Assembly (NCBI RefSeq): GCF_026000295.1
Contig: NZ_AP026769.1
Span: 1,488,001 to 1,552,000, forward strand
Direction of reading: 5' to 3'
DNA: 64,000 nt
From: Helicobacter suis HS1
GTDB taxonomy: Bacteria; Campylobacterota; Campylobacteria; Campylobacterales; Helicobacteraceae
A program made the position numbers and the translations under genes. How positions within the stretch are numbered: position 1 is the stretch's first letter; each line of letters opens with the position of its first letter. Positions 36,397 to 45,758 of the stretch are shown piece by piece. Below the pieces are notes generated by a model, which was not told the DNA's origin, did not search any database, and saw nothing but the letters and a program-made list of their open reading frames with translations.

Positions 36397-37713
36397 CTAC
36401 ACTTTGGGAGTTTTATTAAAAAACCGGTAATAACCTTGAGCTTTATTAATTTGAGGGGCGCGTGTTAGCACTAAATCCCCCTCTTGCATTTCTTGACTCA
36501 CACTGCTACCCGCTCCGATGAGTACATGGGAGGGAATATTTAAAGGAGCGATAAGCTGGGTATCACTACCAATAAATACATTTTCCCCAATGGTGATAGA
36601 GTGCTTATTTTTGCCATCATAATTACAGGTGATTACCCCCGCTCCAATATTAGTTCCTCTTTGGATTTGACAATCCCCTAAATAGCTCAAATGCCCGGCC
36701 TTTACGCCGCTTAATTGGGCATTTTTGATTTCTACAAAATTACCCACATGGCTATCAATAATAGAACAGCCCGGGCGGATATGGGCAAGTGGCCCAACAC
36801 TACTAGCTATAATTGTGCTTTGCTCAATCACACTATGGGCTTTAATGTGTGCGTCTTTAAGATAACAAGGCCCTATAAGACATACCCCCTGCTCTAAAAT
36901 ACAATTTCCTTCAAAAACCACGCCTTTTTCTAAATAGATTGTGTGTTCTAAGTGCATGCACACGCCTAGATCCATTGCGCTTTGGCGTAACCTCTTAAGC
37001 ATCACCTCCTCAGCCTTTGCGCGCTCACTTTGGGAGTTAACGCCTAAAAAGTAAGTTGGGTTGACAAATACGGGGGTAAATTCTACACCTGCTTGAGTTG
37101 CTAACTGCACTAATTGGGTTAAATAGTATTCTTTCTGCGCATTTAAATTATCTAGCTTAGGTAGAAATGTGTTTAAAAGTGCTTGATCAAAGAGATAAAC
37201 CCCCGCATTGAGGGTATCAAGGGCTAGAGTGGTTGTATTGGCGTCTTTTTCCTCAATAATGGCTTTGACTTTTCCTTGCTTGAGTTGTACACGCCCATAG
37301 CCGGCTGGATTTTCTAGCTTAAAAACCCCAATGGCATTATTTGCTTTGTTAATAAAGGGTTGTAGTGCCTCCTTAGTGATTAAAGGCATGTCGGCATTGA
37401 GGACTAACACATGGGAGTGGGCAGTTTTAAGAGGATTTTTATCTTCATTCATGAGTGCCCCGCCAGTGCCCGGGAAGTTTGGATTTTGTAAATGTAAAGA
37501 GAAGGGTGTATCTTTGAATGCCTTTTTAATCACCGCCTCTATTTTCTCATGCTGGTGTTGTAAGATCACATGCACATCATCACTAATACAAAGTGCTTCT
37601 TGTAAAATCCAAAGCAACATTTCCTGCCCACAAATTTTATGCAAAACTTTAGGCAAAGAAGAGCGCATGCGCGTCCCCTTACCTGCTGCTAAAATCACAA
37701 CCGAAACCGCCAT
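36397..37713 (-). CDS. glmU: bifunctional GlmU (GlcN-1-P acetyltransferase / UDP-GlcNAc pyrophosphorylase)
   Basis: 438 residues. Uridylyltransferase domain with LAAGKGTRMRSSLPKVL near the N-terminus and VLNADMPLI; left-handed beta-helix acetyltransferase domain from about residue 250 with hexapeptide repeats (GPLAHIRPGCSI, HLSYLGDCQI, ITCNYDGKNKHSI). Makes UDP-GlcNAc for peptidoglycan and LPS. Divergent from fliP. Confidence 0.96.
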   Translation of the reverse strand: MAVSVVILAAGKGTRMRSSLPKVLHKICGQEMLLWILQEALCISDDVHVILQHQHEKIEAVIKKAFKDTPFSLHLQNPNFPGTGGALMNEDKNPLKTAHSHVLVLNADMPLITKEALQPFINKANNAIGVFKLENPAGYGRVQLKQGKVKAIIEEKDANTTTLALDTLNAGVYLFDQALLNTFLPKLDNLNAQKEYYLTQLVQLATQAGVEFTPVFVNPTYFLGVNSQSERAKAEEVMLKRLRQSAMDLGVCMHLEHTIYLEKGVVFEGNCILEQGVCLIGPCYLKDAHIKAHSVIEQSTIIASSVGPLAHIRPGCSIIDSHVGNFVEIKNAQLSGVKAGHLSYLGDCQIQRGTNIGAGVITCNYDGKNKHSITIGENVFIGSDTQLIAPLNIPSHVLIGAGSSVSQEMQEGDLVLTRAPQINKAQGYYRFFNKTPKV

Positions 37714-37784
37714 TAATCCCCTTTAGGCAATTTTAACATCAGGATTATTATACTCAAAGTTTCTCATCCCCATCCAAAGGTCTA

Positions 37785-38540
37785 TTGTTGCGCTTTTTTC
37801 TCTTTTGGGCTATTTTGGCTTTTTCTTTAGCATGTGCTGCAACACTTAAAGACCCGGTTATCCCTACTATTAATCTTTCACTAAGTGCCCCCCATACACC
37901 TACCCAGCTTGTAACAACGCTAAATGTTGTGTTAGTACTCACCCTTCTAGTGCTAGCCCCTTCGCTTGTTTTAGTGATGACAAGTTTTATCCGCCTCATT
38001 GTGGTTTTTTCTTTTCTGCGTACAGCCCTAGGTACGCAACAAACCCCGCCCACACAAATTTTAGTCTCTCTAGCCCTCATCTTGACCTTTTTTATCATGG
38101 AACCTGCAGCTAAACAAAGCTATGAAAGCGCGATCAAGCCCTATTTAGTAGAAAAGATTTCTTATACGGAGGCTTTTGAAAAGGGAATTGTACCCTTTAA
38201 AGAATTTATGCTTAAAAACACCCGTGAAAAAGACTTAGCCCTCTTTTTTAGAATCCGCCGTTTGGAAAACCCTAAAAACGCTAGTGCTGTGCCCTTAAAT
38301 ATCTTAGTACCCGCCTTTATGATTAGTGAGCTTAAAACGGCCTTTCAAATTGGCTTTTTACTCTACTTACCTTTTTTGGTAATTGATATGGTGGTGAGTT
38401 CTATTTTAATGGCTATGGGTATGATGATGTTGCCCCCAGTGATGATCTCCTTACCCTTTAAGATTTTAGTTTTTATTTTAGTAGACGGGTTTAATCTCTT
38501 AGTAGAAAATTTAGTGGCTAGTTTTAGGCATATTTCTTAA
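37785..38540 (+). CDS. fliP: flagellar export apparatus protein FliP
   Basis: 251 residues: signal peptide, then TSFIRLIVVFSFLRTALG, PPTQILVSLALILTFFIM, PAFMISELKTAFQIGF and VDMVVSSILMAMGMMMLPP, the strongest FliP signatures. Core of the type III export gate in the membrane. The glmU-fliP neighbourhood matches HP0683-HP0685. Confidence 0.96.
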   Translation: MLRFFLFWAILAFSLACAATLKDPVIPTINLSLSAPHTPTQLVTTLNVVLVLTLLVLAPSLVLVMTSFIRLIVVFSFLRTALGTQQTPPTQILVSLALILTFFIMEPAAKQSYESAIKPYLVEKISYTEAFEKGIVPFKEFMLKNTREKDLALFFRIRRLENPKNASAVPLNILVPAFMISELKTAFQIGFLLYLPFLVIDMVVSSILMAMGMMMLPPVMISLPFKILVFILVDGFNLLVENLVASFRHIS

Positions 38541-38981
38541 AGCGCGGCTAACAAATGAAAAACAAAGCAGAGTTAAAAGAATTTTAAAGATGATTTCACT
38601 TTGCGCGTGCATTTGTATAAATTTTTCACTTGTAGTATAAACACTCCCTAGACTTTGAGCCCTAAGAATAAAGGGTGTGTAATAAAAGCTGAAGAGAAAA
38701 ATCAAAACAGAACTAGCCAGATGAGATAGGCGTAAAAGAATAGCTTTTTTGAGTATTAAACTATCTAGCACTAAGATACAGGCTAGGGCGTTTAAAACCC
38801 AATTAGAGCGGATAAAAATATGACTCATTAAAATACCTGCATCATACCGGGTAAGAGGTGTGGGTAAAATACTAGAAGTTTTAAAAATAACAGGGGCTAC
38901 ACAGGCTCCGGTAAAAATTACAACCCCAACCCCTATACCCATGAATAAAAGAACTAAAACCCCCCATAGACGCGCTAACAG
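38511..38981 (-). CDS. DUF4149-type membrane protein
   Basis: Four hydrophobic helices, including GVLVLLFMGIGVGVVIFTGA followed by CVAPVIFKTSS, the DUF4149/TMEM205-like signature. A longer frame to 39080 only overlaps the OMP gene and is not expected. The likely N-terminus (LLARLWGVLV) lacks ATG, GTG or TTG; CTG at 38981 fits the family length, while ATG 38942 would cut into the first helix. Convergent overlap with fliP (30 bases). Function unknown. Confidence 0.6.
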   Translation of the reverse strand: MLARLWGVLVLLFMGIGVGVVIFTGACVAPVIFKTSSILPTPLTRYDAGILMSHIFIRSNWVLNALACILVLDSLILKKAILLRLSHLASSVLIFLFSFYYTPFILRAQSLGSVYTTSEKFIQMHAQSEIIFKILLTLLCFSFVSRALRNMPKTSH

Positions 38982-38985
38982 AGGA

Positions 38986-39624
38986 CTAAAAGAGAAAGTA
39001 ATAGGCGGCTGTAAAAGCCCAATCGCGCTTGAGGGAAAGATAAGTATTTTCCATAACTGGGGTATACATGTGCGTAACACGCATAGGGATTTTAACCCCT
39101 AACTCAAAAGCGCTATGTCTAGCCACCACAAGCCTAACCCCTGTATTAAACATCCATTGAAATTGTGTGGCATTGCTTCCATTTACAGCAGACCAAGTAT
39201 TGCCCCCTACAGCCACCCCGCCAAAAACACCAAAATTAGATCGCTCCCCATTGAATAAATTAATGAGTAAATCTATTCCCACCCCATAACCGGATAAATT
39301 AAAGGTATTTCTACCAAAATACGAGGCATTGTTATACACAATCTTACCAAAGTTAGTTAGCCCCCAGTTATAAAAGCCATAATAACGCAACCCAAAATAC
39401 CCCTTTTGTCCAAAAAGCTGGTTATAACCTATATGCACCCCTATGCCTTGAGTGATGGCGTTACGATCAGCATAGCTAGGGGTTTGATCGTGTAAAACAC
39501 GCGCCTTAAAAGTAGAACCCCCCACTTCATACATCGCGCCTACAAAAAAAGCGCTTTGTTCTGCTTGTAAATTCCCTATTAGAGTCAGTGCTCCCGTTAG
39601 AATTAAAGTTTTTGATAATTGCAT
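38986..39624 (-). CDS. outer-membrane protein (Hof/Hor-like beta-barrel)
   Basis: 212 residues from ATG 39624, preceded by AAAGGA. A signal peptide ending NLQAEQ is followed by alternating beta-strand patterns (FFVGAMYEVG, GYFGLRYYGFYNWG, NFGVFGGVAVGG) and a C-terminal aromatic end AAYYFLF, typical of Helicobacter OMPs. The product is probably surface-exposed; paralogue group uncertain. Confidence 0.8.
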   Translation of the reverse strand: MQLSKTLILTGALTLIGNLQAEQSAFFVGAMYEVGGSTFKARVLHDQTPSYADRNAITQGIGVHIGYNQLFGQKGYFGLRYYGFYNWGLTNFGKIVYNNASYFGRNTFNLSGYGVGIDLLINLFNGERSNFGVFGGVAVGGNTWSAVNGSNATQFQWMFNTGVRLVVARHSAFELGVKIPMRVTHMYTPVMENTYLSLKRDWAFTAAYYFLF

Positions 39625-39634
39625 TAAATTTCCT

Positions 39635-40450
39635 TTATGCACGGAGAGCTAACTTATTAATGGCCTCTGTATGCATGTCGTCCATATGGGTTTTTAAAAC
39701 TTTAGAATACATGTCTACTAGGCGGTTAGCCTCAATTAAGCGAGTCATTTCAAGTACGGCGTTTACATTGCTTTTTTCTAGGAAGTGTTGGCGCACAATA
39801 GGCGCATTGAGTTCTACTCTTTCTGCCATTTTTTCTTGTGGGTAGGTGTATAAATTATTGCCTATTTTCTTTAAAAGCTTTTGGCTTTCAAACCCTACAA
39901 TGGCTAAATTACCCCCCGGCACTTCCTCATCACCCTGTCTAAAAAATATCGCCCCATTAGGATTAACACTTACACTAGATCCGGGCAACATCTGAATTCC
40001 TGCTTGGTTTTCAATACCCCCACGGCTTAGTACATGGTAACCCTCTTTGGTGCTTAAAAACCCCTGTGAATCAATAGTAAAACTCCCATCTCGCGTAAAA
40101 GCCACCCCCTGTGGGGTTTGCACGGCAAAATAAGCATTAGAATCACTTAAAGCAAAATCTAGTTCATTATCTGTTTTTTGCATAGGGCCTAAGCTATAAT
40201 CAGTGTAGCGCTCAGTGATAATGGGCACGCGATTAAGATTGCGGTTAAGATATTTAGCCGCTTGTTTGGTTTGATCGTGTAGGGGGAGTTTATCGCGGTA
40301 GTTTTGATAAAGCCGTAAAAAATCGCCCACCACCACATCATCGCGCTTAAAACCGGGGGTGTTTAGATTAGCTAAATTATTAGAAATTTGATCTAATTTA
40401 TTAAACTCGCTAACCATTCCACCGGTAGCAGCATAGTAGCCACTTGTCAT
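39635..40450 (-). CDS. flagellar basal-body rod protein FlgG-like (HP1092 type)
   Basis: 271 residues from ATG 40450 (MTSGYYAATGGMVSEF); the longer frame to 40495 adds no family sequence. Rod signature LDQISNNLANLNTPGFKRD at the N-terminus and VNAVLEMTRLIEANRLVDMY at the C-terminus. The length fits the FlgG/FlgF group. Divergent from the DedA gene. Confidence 0.85.
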   Translation of the reverse strand: MTSGYYAATGGMVSEFNKLDQISNNLANLNTPGFKRDDVVVGDFLRLYQNYRDKLPLHDQTKQAAKYLNRNLNRVPIITERYTDYSLGPMQKTDNELDFALSDSNAYFAVQTPQGVAFTRDGSFTIDSQGFLSTKEGYHVLSRGGIENQAGIQMLPGSSVSVNPNGAIFFRQGDEEVPGGNLAIVGFESQKLLKKIGNNLYTYPQEKMAERVELNAPIVRQHFLEKSNVNAVLEMTRLIEANRLVDMYSKVLKTHMDDMHTEAINKLALRA

Positions 40451-40503
40451 ATAGACTCCTAAAACTTTTGTGTTATTATACCATAAAATTCTCAAGGACT
40501 AGC

Positions 40504-41082
40504 GTGCAAGAGACCCTCCAGCATTTCCAAGATATGTTTCATACATGGGGTTATTTATTATTATTTGTCTATTCGCTTGGAAGTGGCTATGTGGGGATTG
40601 TGCTAGCTGGGATTTTAAGCGCTGGGGGGCACATGGATATTAAAGTGAGCATGCTAGTAGCGGGTTTGGGTAATTTTGTGGGGAGTTGTTTACTGGTGTA
40701 TGTGGGGCGTACCCAAAAAAAAGAATTGCATGCCTATTTAACCAAACACAGACGCAAATTTGCTTTAATTTATATCTGGATACGCAAATACGGCGCGTGG
40801 TTGATCTTTATTAACAAGTACATTTATGGGGTTAAAACTATGGTGCCTTTAGCCATTGGCCTAAGTAAGTTTGATTTTAAACGCTTTATGTGGCTAAATG
40901 CTCTCTCTTGTATACTTTGGACTTTAATTTTAAGTTTGCTAGCCTACTATGCAAGTACTTGGATGCGCCACTCTTTAGAACAAAGTAGTACTTACTCTTA
41001 TGTGCTGCCCTCAATTTTTATAGGATTTCTTATTATGATGTGGCTTTTAATCATAAAATTAAGCAAAAAAGTTAATCGTTAA
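40504..41082 (+). CDS. DedA family membrane protein
   Basis: 192 residues starting at GTG 40504, with AAGGA seven bases upstream; the open frame extends farther left into the divergent promoter region without a ribosome-binding site. Motifs: GYVGIVLAGILSAGG, GNFVGSCLLVYVGR and FINKYIYGVKTMVPLAIGLS with the conserved Gly/Pro loops. The family is thought to flip undecaprenyl phosphate and other lipids. Confidence 0.85.
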   Translation: MQETLQHFQDMFHTWGYLLLFVYSLGSGYVGIVLAGILSAGGHMDIKVSMLVAGLGNFVGSCLLVYVGRTQKKELHAYLTKHRRKFALIYIWIRKYGAWLIFINKYIYGVKTMVPLAIGLSKFDFKRFMWLNALSCILWTLILSLLAYYASTWMRHSLEQSSTYSYVLPSIFIGFLIMMWLLIIKLSKKVNR

Positions 41083-41136
41083 CACGCAGTTATTTTAAAA
41101 AGTGTAGCGTTAAACTCTCAATTAAAGGAGATTTTT

Positions 41137-41310
41137 ATGAAAATTAAGTGGTTTGTTTTTATCCTGAGTAGTGTTTTGGTGATGGGTTGTACTAAAACTG
41201 CAGGTACGGCTAATTGTTCAAATAAAAAGCCCGCTGTTGCAAAAGGTCTAGCCCAGCAAGCCCCAGCCGATCAATGCCCTAATGATGGCGAACCTAAACA
41301 AGTAGAATAA
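41137..41310 (+). CDS. small lipoprotein
   Basis: 57 residues. ATG with AAAGGAG seven bases upstream. Signal peptide with lipobox LVMGC (Cys at residue 18), then a short hydrophilic mature part with two more cysteines (TANCSNKK, ADQCPNDG) that could form a disulfide. Lies 54 bases after DedA on the same strand. I recognise no family; the location is envelope. Confidence 0.75.
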   Translation: MKIKWFVFILSSVLVMGCTKTAGTANCSNKKPAVAKGLAQQAPADQCPNDGEPKQVE

Positions 41311-41387
41311 ATAACGCAGCTAGTGCTAATAGATTTTTAGCTAGTGTTGCTTGTTTTCAACAAATTACCTACTAAGCTGGGGTTTTG

Positions 41388-43826
41388 TTACAGCATTGGA
41401 AAGATCGTAAAGCCCATAAAAATACCTGTACTTCTATAGCTATCAATGAGTTTAAGGCTACCATCTGGATCAAGACTACGGGTTTGATTAACTAGCGGAA
41501 TATGCGCGCCCAAACTCCATTTAAAACGGTTAAACCGCGCGCTTATGCCCACCGTTATATCAATATTTAAATCATAGCGCATAAGCGAGCCCCCAAAATA
41601 ATTCGCATTCCAAAAGTTTACCACCCCTAAAAGCCCAGCAAATAAACCATAAGCTCTAACTTGTACATGCCCTATTCTAGGAAGCCCCATTTTAGGTACG
41701 CTAATCTTGCTATAAACATTAAAAAGTAAATTACTCCCCACGCCTAGTTGGTAGCGATTAAGATTATCTATACTGCTTTGTGTACCCATATACAAATAGC
41801 GATAGCCTGCATAGCCATAATAAGACATTCCCACAAAGGAATTAAAATATTTTTGATACCCGGCAGTTGTAAATAGCCCTATTCTTAAAGAGTTTTGGCG
41901 CAAATCTTTAGTAGAAAAGGTGATTAAGGGGGCTTGGGGTTTTTGTACTTGGGGCAGATTAGCCGCATTAGTGCTAATAGGAATAATGTCGCTTGGGGTA
42001 GTGGGGGTTAGAGTGGGGATATTAGGCATAGATTGGAGGGGAAAGATTTGTTGGGGGGTAAAATTTTTCCAGTTATCGTAGGCACTCTGGGCGGTGTTGA
42101 TACTAGCTTGTGCAGAATCAGAGCTTGGACTTGTGCTAGAACCAGTGGGGCCATAGGCGGTTTCAAGGACATCGTGTAAGACATCAGAAACTTGATTAGT
42201 TAAAAACCCAAAATAGCCCACAAAAATTGCATTCGCCCAAGAGTTGTATCCGCAGACTTGATAGCCTTCTGAAAAACTTAGTCCCACTGTAGGGCTCCGA
42301 TAACAGTAAGTAACATTGTTCCCATATCGGGTATCTTTTGCAGCCTGTGCTGGTGTGGGGGGTGTTTGTGGGGGCTTATGAGAACCGCTTACAACGCTCA
42401 TGATCCATATAGGATTAAGTACAAAAAAATCTATCATATCTGTAGCAAAGACATGGGTATAGGCATTTAAAAAGTTACTAACAGCTAAACTACTTCCACT
42501 TTGTAAATCCCCTAGTAGAGTGGTATACATAGAGGAGTTTTTAAAATTGCCCGCAAAATCAGCCGCCCCCACATAGTTATTCATCAGATTAAAAAATTTT
42601 TGGAAGTTTTGTTTATTTGCTACGCAACCCACATTTGCATGATCACAGTCAGAAGGATAAATTGTAAATTTATGCTCCAGTTTTTGTAAATTAAAAAGCG
42701 TACCCCAAATCTGTGCATTGGTATAACCGTCTTTTTTAAGCGCCTGTTCATAATCATTATAAAGCGTCCTAGTGCTGTTGGTAGTAGTTGGCGTTTGATT
42801 CCATGCATTTTCTTGATACCCACAACCATTAGCGCCAGATAAACCATTGCTAAAAATAATATTAAAGACACACAGATCGCCAGCGGTAAGATAAGAGCTA
42901 TGTTGTTCATTGGTTAAAAAAAAGGTGCGTCCGTCTGCATAATTGATCCACTGGTTGTGGAAAGCCCGCCCTAAAATTTCTGTTACCCCTGTAATGGAGT
43001 TCATCGCTTGGGTGATGTCTGCATTTTTAGTAGCATTTAATGCAGAAAGCTTATTAGCATTTTCCACTGCAATTTTTTGATCATCTTGGCTTAAAGTTTT
43101 ATCATCTTGGCTAAATAAGCCCACCATTTTGTTAATATCGCCAGAAAGGGTTAAGAGTGCTTGATAAACTTCAGAGGGGGTTAGAGAAGAGATATCTGTA
43201 TTTAGAGGTGGGGGGAGAGATAGGGGAGTGTAGGATATGCCTAAATCCTTAGAAATTTGCTCAATCGCACTATTTAGCGATTTAAAAGTACTGATAGCCT
43301 GTTTGAGTGTCTTTAAATTTTGCGCGTTGGCTTGGTTGATCTGGGTTTGATCATGTTTAAGCGCTTGTTGTGCGCTGTTGATGAGTTGCTGGTTTTCTTT
43401 GTTGTAGGAGTTGATCGTATTGTTAAGATATTGTTGGTAGGCAGATAAAGAGCTATTCACACTAGCTAGCAGATTTTTAACATCTGGATTTTTAGCTAAT
43501 GCGTCTAATTTATCAACAAGGTGATCTAGGGCTACTGAGGAGGGGTTTGCTTCTTGGAGTTGTTCGGCTAATTTTTTAAGCTGGGTAATGGTTTGTTCTT
43601 TATTATCTTGCAAAGAAGAAATAGCTTTGTCATAGGCGCTAATTTCTGCTTGGTAGGCTTGTTGGGCTTGAGTATTAATTGAGCTAGCGTTGCTACTTTG
43701 CATAATATCCCCCGGTCCCCCTCCCATGCTAAAGGAAAGAAAGGGACCATCTAAATAAGAGGAGTAGGGGTGGGCTTGGATAAAAGAAAATAGCAGAAAG
43801 AAAAGAAAAGCTAATCTTGATATCAT
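41388..43826 (-). CDS. large Hop-type outer-membrane protein
   Basis: 812 residues. A signal peptide (LAFLFFLLFSFIQA) is followed by a long Gln/Asn/Ala-rich helical domain (about residues 45-290, coiled-coil-like), a cysteine-containing central region (NGLSGANGCGYQEN, SDCDHANVGC) resembling adhesin heads, and a C-terminal beta-barrel of about 180 residues containing SYYGYAGYRYLYMG and ending GIFMGFTIFPML. The architecture is that of Hop adhesins such as BabA/HopZ; the receptor is unknown. One base from the next OMP gene; both share the barrel module, so this is a tandem pair. Confidence 0.88.
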   Translation of the reverse strand: MISRLAFLFFLLFSFIQAHPYSSYLDGPFLSFSMGGGPGDIMQSSNASSINTQAQQAYQAEISAYDKAISSLQDNKEQTITQLKKLAEQLQEANPSSVALDHLVDKLDALAKNPDVKNLLASVNSSLSAYQQYLNNTINSYNKENQQLINSAQQALKHDQTQINQANAQNLKTLKQAISTFKSLNSAIEQISKDLGISYTPLSLPPPLNTDISSLTPSEVYQALLTLSGDINKMVGLFSQDDKTLSQDDQKIAVENANKLSALNATKNADITQAMNSITGVTEILGRAFHNQWINYADGRTFFLTNEQHSSYLTAGDLCVFNIIFSNGLSGANGCGYQENAWNQTPTTTNSTRTLYNDYEQALKKDGYTNAQIWGTLFNLQKLEHKFTIYPSDCDHANVGCVANKQNFQKFFNLMNNYVGAADFAGNFKNSSMYTTLLGDLQSGSSLAVSNFLNAYTHVFATDMIDFFVLNPIWIMSVVSGSHKPPQTPPTPAQAAKDTRYGNNVTYCYRSPTVGLSFSEGYQVCGYNSWANAIFVGYFGFLTNQVSDVLHDVLETAYGPTGSSTSPSSDSAQASINTAQSAYDNWKNFTPQQIFPLQSMPNIPTLTPTTPSDIIPISTNAANLPQVQKPQAPLITFSTKDLRQNSLRIGLFTTAGYQKYFNSFVGMSYYGYAGYRYLYMGTQSSIDNLNRYQLGVGSNLLFNVYSKISVPKMGLPRIGHVQVRAYGLFAGLLGVVNFWNANYFGGSLMRYDLNIDITVGISARFNRFKWSLGAHIPLVNQTRSLDPDGSLKLIDSYRSTGIFMGFTIFPML

Positions 43827-44523
43827 CTAAAAAACCCGTGTAAAATTCATGAAAATTTGGGTACTTTTATAGTTATCTATAATATCAAGGGTTTCTAGCC
43901 CACCGCTTCTACTAGGGATTTTAATCACGCGGATTTGATTAGTAAGCGGGACATAAAACCCTAAACTCCATTTAAAATGATCGGTTCGTAGACTAATACC
44001 AAGTGTAGCGTTGAAGTTGGCGTTATTGTTGACATAGCTATGGCTTTGATCTAAGAGGCTTTCAGTCCAGATATTGACCATAACTAGTAAGCCGCCAAAA
44101 AAGCCGTATGCCTGCATTTTAGGGTGGGCTTTGTCTGCGTTTTTGATCTTGCTATAGACATTAAAAAGCATATTAGCGCCAAAACCTAGAGTGTAGCGGT
44201 TGACATTATTTAAATCGCTAGCCATTTTCATCGCGCTATTCATATACAAATAGCGGTAGCCAAAATAGCCATAATAAGAGACCCCAAAAAAAGGCGTGAA
44301 GTATCTTTGATACCCCCCTTCTGTTTGCATGCCTATTTGTAAAGAGTTGTACCGTCCATGTCCTGTTGGCTGTAAGGGGGGTTGTTTGGAGATTAAAACA
44401 CTTCCGCCCCCAAGATTCATGCCCAAAGAGAAAAAAGCGCCACTAAGATAAGAGGCAAAAGAGCGGGCGTCTGCGACTACAAAAAAAAAAAAAAAAAACG
44501 GATAGAGCTAAAAACCTTATCAT
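43827..44523 (-). pseudogene. phase-variable Hop-type outer-membrane protein, phase OFF
   Basis: The ATG ending at 44523 opens MIRFLALS, followed by a run of 18 T (44481-44498 as A on the plus strand). With 18 T the frame closes after about 27 codons; with 17 (or 14, 20) it joins VVADARSFASYLSGAFFSLG and continues to 43827 as a 230-residue beta-barrel (FFGVSYYGYFGYRYLYMN, FNATLGISLR, IFMNFTRVF). A homopolymer in the signal peptide is the classical slipped-strand switch of Helicobacter OMPs. The start at 44426 inside the barrel is not expected to be used. Confidence 0.88.
44481..44498 (-). repeat. poly-T tract of 18 (phase-variation switch)
   Basis: Eighteen A on the plus strand between two C; read as T in the coding strand of the OMP gene. 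Located eight codons after the ATG. The number is 1 modulo 3 away from the in-frame length of 17. Confidence 0.93.
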
Positions 44524-44605
44524 CAATCACCTAAATTCTAAAACCATTATTCCAAGAAAAAACTTGAGAAATTTGCCTAGAAACGGTTTTTCAAGCGTAG
44601 CACAA

Positions 44606-44880
44606 ATCTAAGTGAAGTGCCCAAATGCTAAAGACATTTGGGCTTCCTAGGCTGATGTTGCCCGTAGGGAGAGTTTGGTTCTCACTCTGTGTCCCTATAG
44701 TAGGGATTTTACAGAGTTTGAGCTCCAACGCATTCCCTACAGGTCTCACACATCATATCTCCAAAGGCGTAACTTCCGACACTTCCTGCCGTAGATACGA
44801 ATGTATGGGGACATTATACCACAAATTAGTGGCATTCATCCCACCCGCTAAAGACGAGTGGGATTTCTGCCGGAGAGTTT
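44606..44880 (-). mobile_element. miniature IS605-family remnant with both end hairpins and a TnpB tail
   Basis: On the minus strand, a left-end hairpin CCCACTCGTCTTTAGCGGG (44840-44862) and a right-end hairpin GCCCAAATGCTAAAGACATT with its complement (44619-44643) both have the CTTTAG loop typical of IS605-type ends. Between them, 44709-44813 encodes a TnpB-like C-terminal tail (STAGSVGSYAFGDMMCETCR) and stop. About 275 bases in all, far too short for tnpA and tnpB, so a deletion derivative that might still be moved in trans. Confidence 0.65.
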
Positions 44881-45145
44881 TAAATTATATCCCAATGTTT
44901 GGGGTTTATAGCCACTTAATCAACTCTCCTACCCAAGCTTCTATTTGTGTAATCCTCTAGTTTAACCACGCTCGCCCTTGACAAAAGGCACAATGTGCAT
45001 GCCTCTTTTATTGAAATGCACCTTACTAAAAATTTGTCTTTGTTTTTTCTTTGATCCCGCCAAATGGCATAACTATGCCTTCAAAATCGGGGTGTTCAAT
45101 AATTAATTTTTTATCCCAACACTTCGCGGCTTTTAAAATATTGCA
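44881..45145 (-). pseudogene. scraps of a phage-like protein
   Basis: Broken frames on the minus strand read HPDFEGIVMPFGGIKEK, then VHFNKRGMHIVPFVKGERG. These look like one protein with frameshifts, perhaps continuous with the ORF at 45146-45652. No start. I do not recognise the family with confidence. Confidence 0.3.
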
Positions 45146-45652
45146 TTACGCGATCGCCTCCCTCACCTCCTCAATACTTGGCGCTCTTGTGTAGTAACTC
45201 CGCCCTTGTTTATAATTTGGGCTATCTAATACATGCCACTCTTGCTTATCATTCAAGCTTAATAAAGATAGCACGCTTTTGATTGTGGCTAGCACTCTTT
45301 GGGTGAAGGGATAGGGCTTTTCAGAAGGCGCGCGTTTAGCTAGCTCATCAAAATCTAACTTCTTAATCTCAAAGCCCTCTTTTAATACGGGCGCTTGTCT
45401 GAAGTGCTCTAAACTGACTAACTCTGTGCCTTGAATTTGCAATTCATACCAGCGCCCTAACTTTTGGCCTACTAGTTTTTGCGTGTTTTTGTTAGTGGCC
45501 ATTAATAGTGGATTATCTAGCACTTCTCTAGCTAAGAAAAAATCAAAAAGATCATTAGCCGGGTTAGCCTTGAGTGTTTTAGCCTTGAGTGTAATAGGCA
45601 AACTATCCAAACTACCAAAACGCAAACTACCGCCATTTTTAGAAAGTCTCAA
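45146..45652 (-). CDS. hypothetical protein, possibly phage-derived fragment
   Basis: 168 codons from TTG 45652 (no ATG nearby and no clear ribosome-binding site, so the 5' end may be missing). Contains NPLLMATNKNTQKLVGQKLG, PFTQRVLATIKSVLSL and DSPNYKQGRSYYTRAPSIEE. Flanked by an IS remnant on one side and the Z1 gene on the other. No family recognised; prophage origin is inferred only from its surroundings. Confidence 0.45.
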   Translation of the reverse strand: MRLSKNGGSLRFGSLDSLPITLKAKTLKANPANDLFDFFLAREVLDNPLLMATNKNTQKLVGQKLGRWYELQIQGTELVSLEHFRQAPVLKEGFEIKKLDFDELAKRAPSEKPYPFTQRVLATIKSVLSLLSLNDKQEWHVLDSPNYKQGRSYYTRAPSIEEVREAIA

Positions 45653-45758
45653 GAGAGTTTTAAAGCGCGCCTAATATACTTTTAAGTAGACTTGTGGCTC
45701 TTGAGTTGTCCGCATAAGTGGCTAGCTTGTTTTTATTTTTAAAGAATGGAGTGTTTTG

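Noticed and set aside
38982-39080. Long N-terminal extension of the DUF4149 protein
   Set aside because: It would overlap the end of the OMP gene by about 95 bases and does not resemble the family; a start near 38981 is more likely.
44625-44960. Plus-strand 111-residue ORF
   Set aside because: It runs through both IS605-type hairpins and opposite the TnpB tail; not a protein gene.
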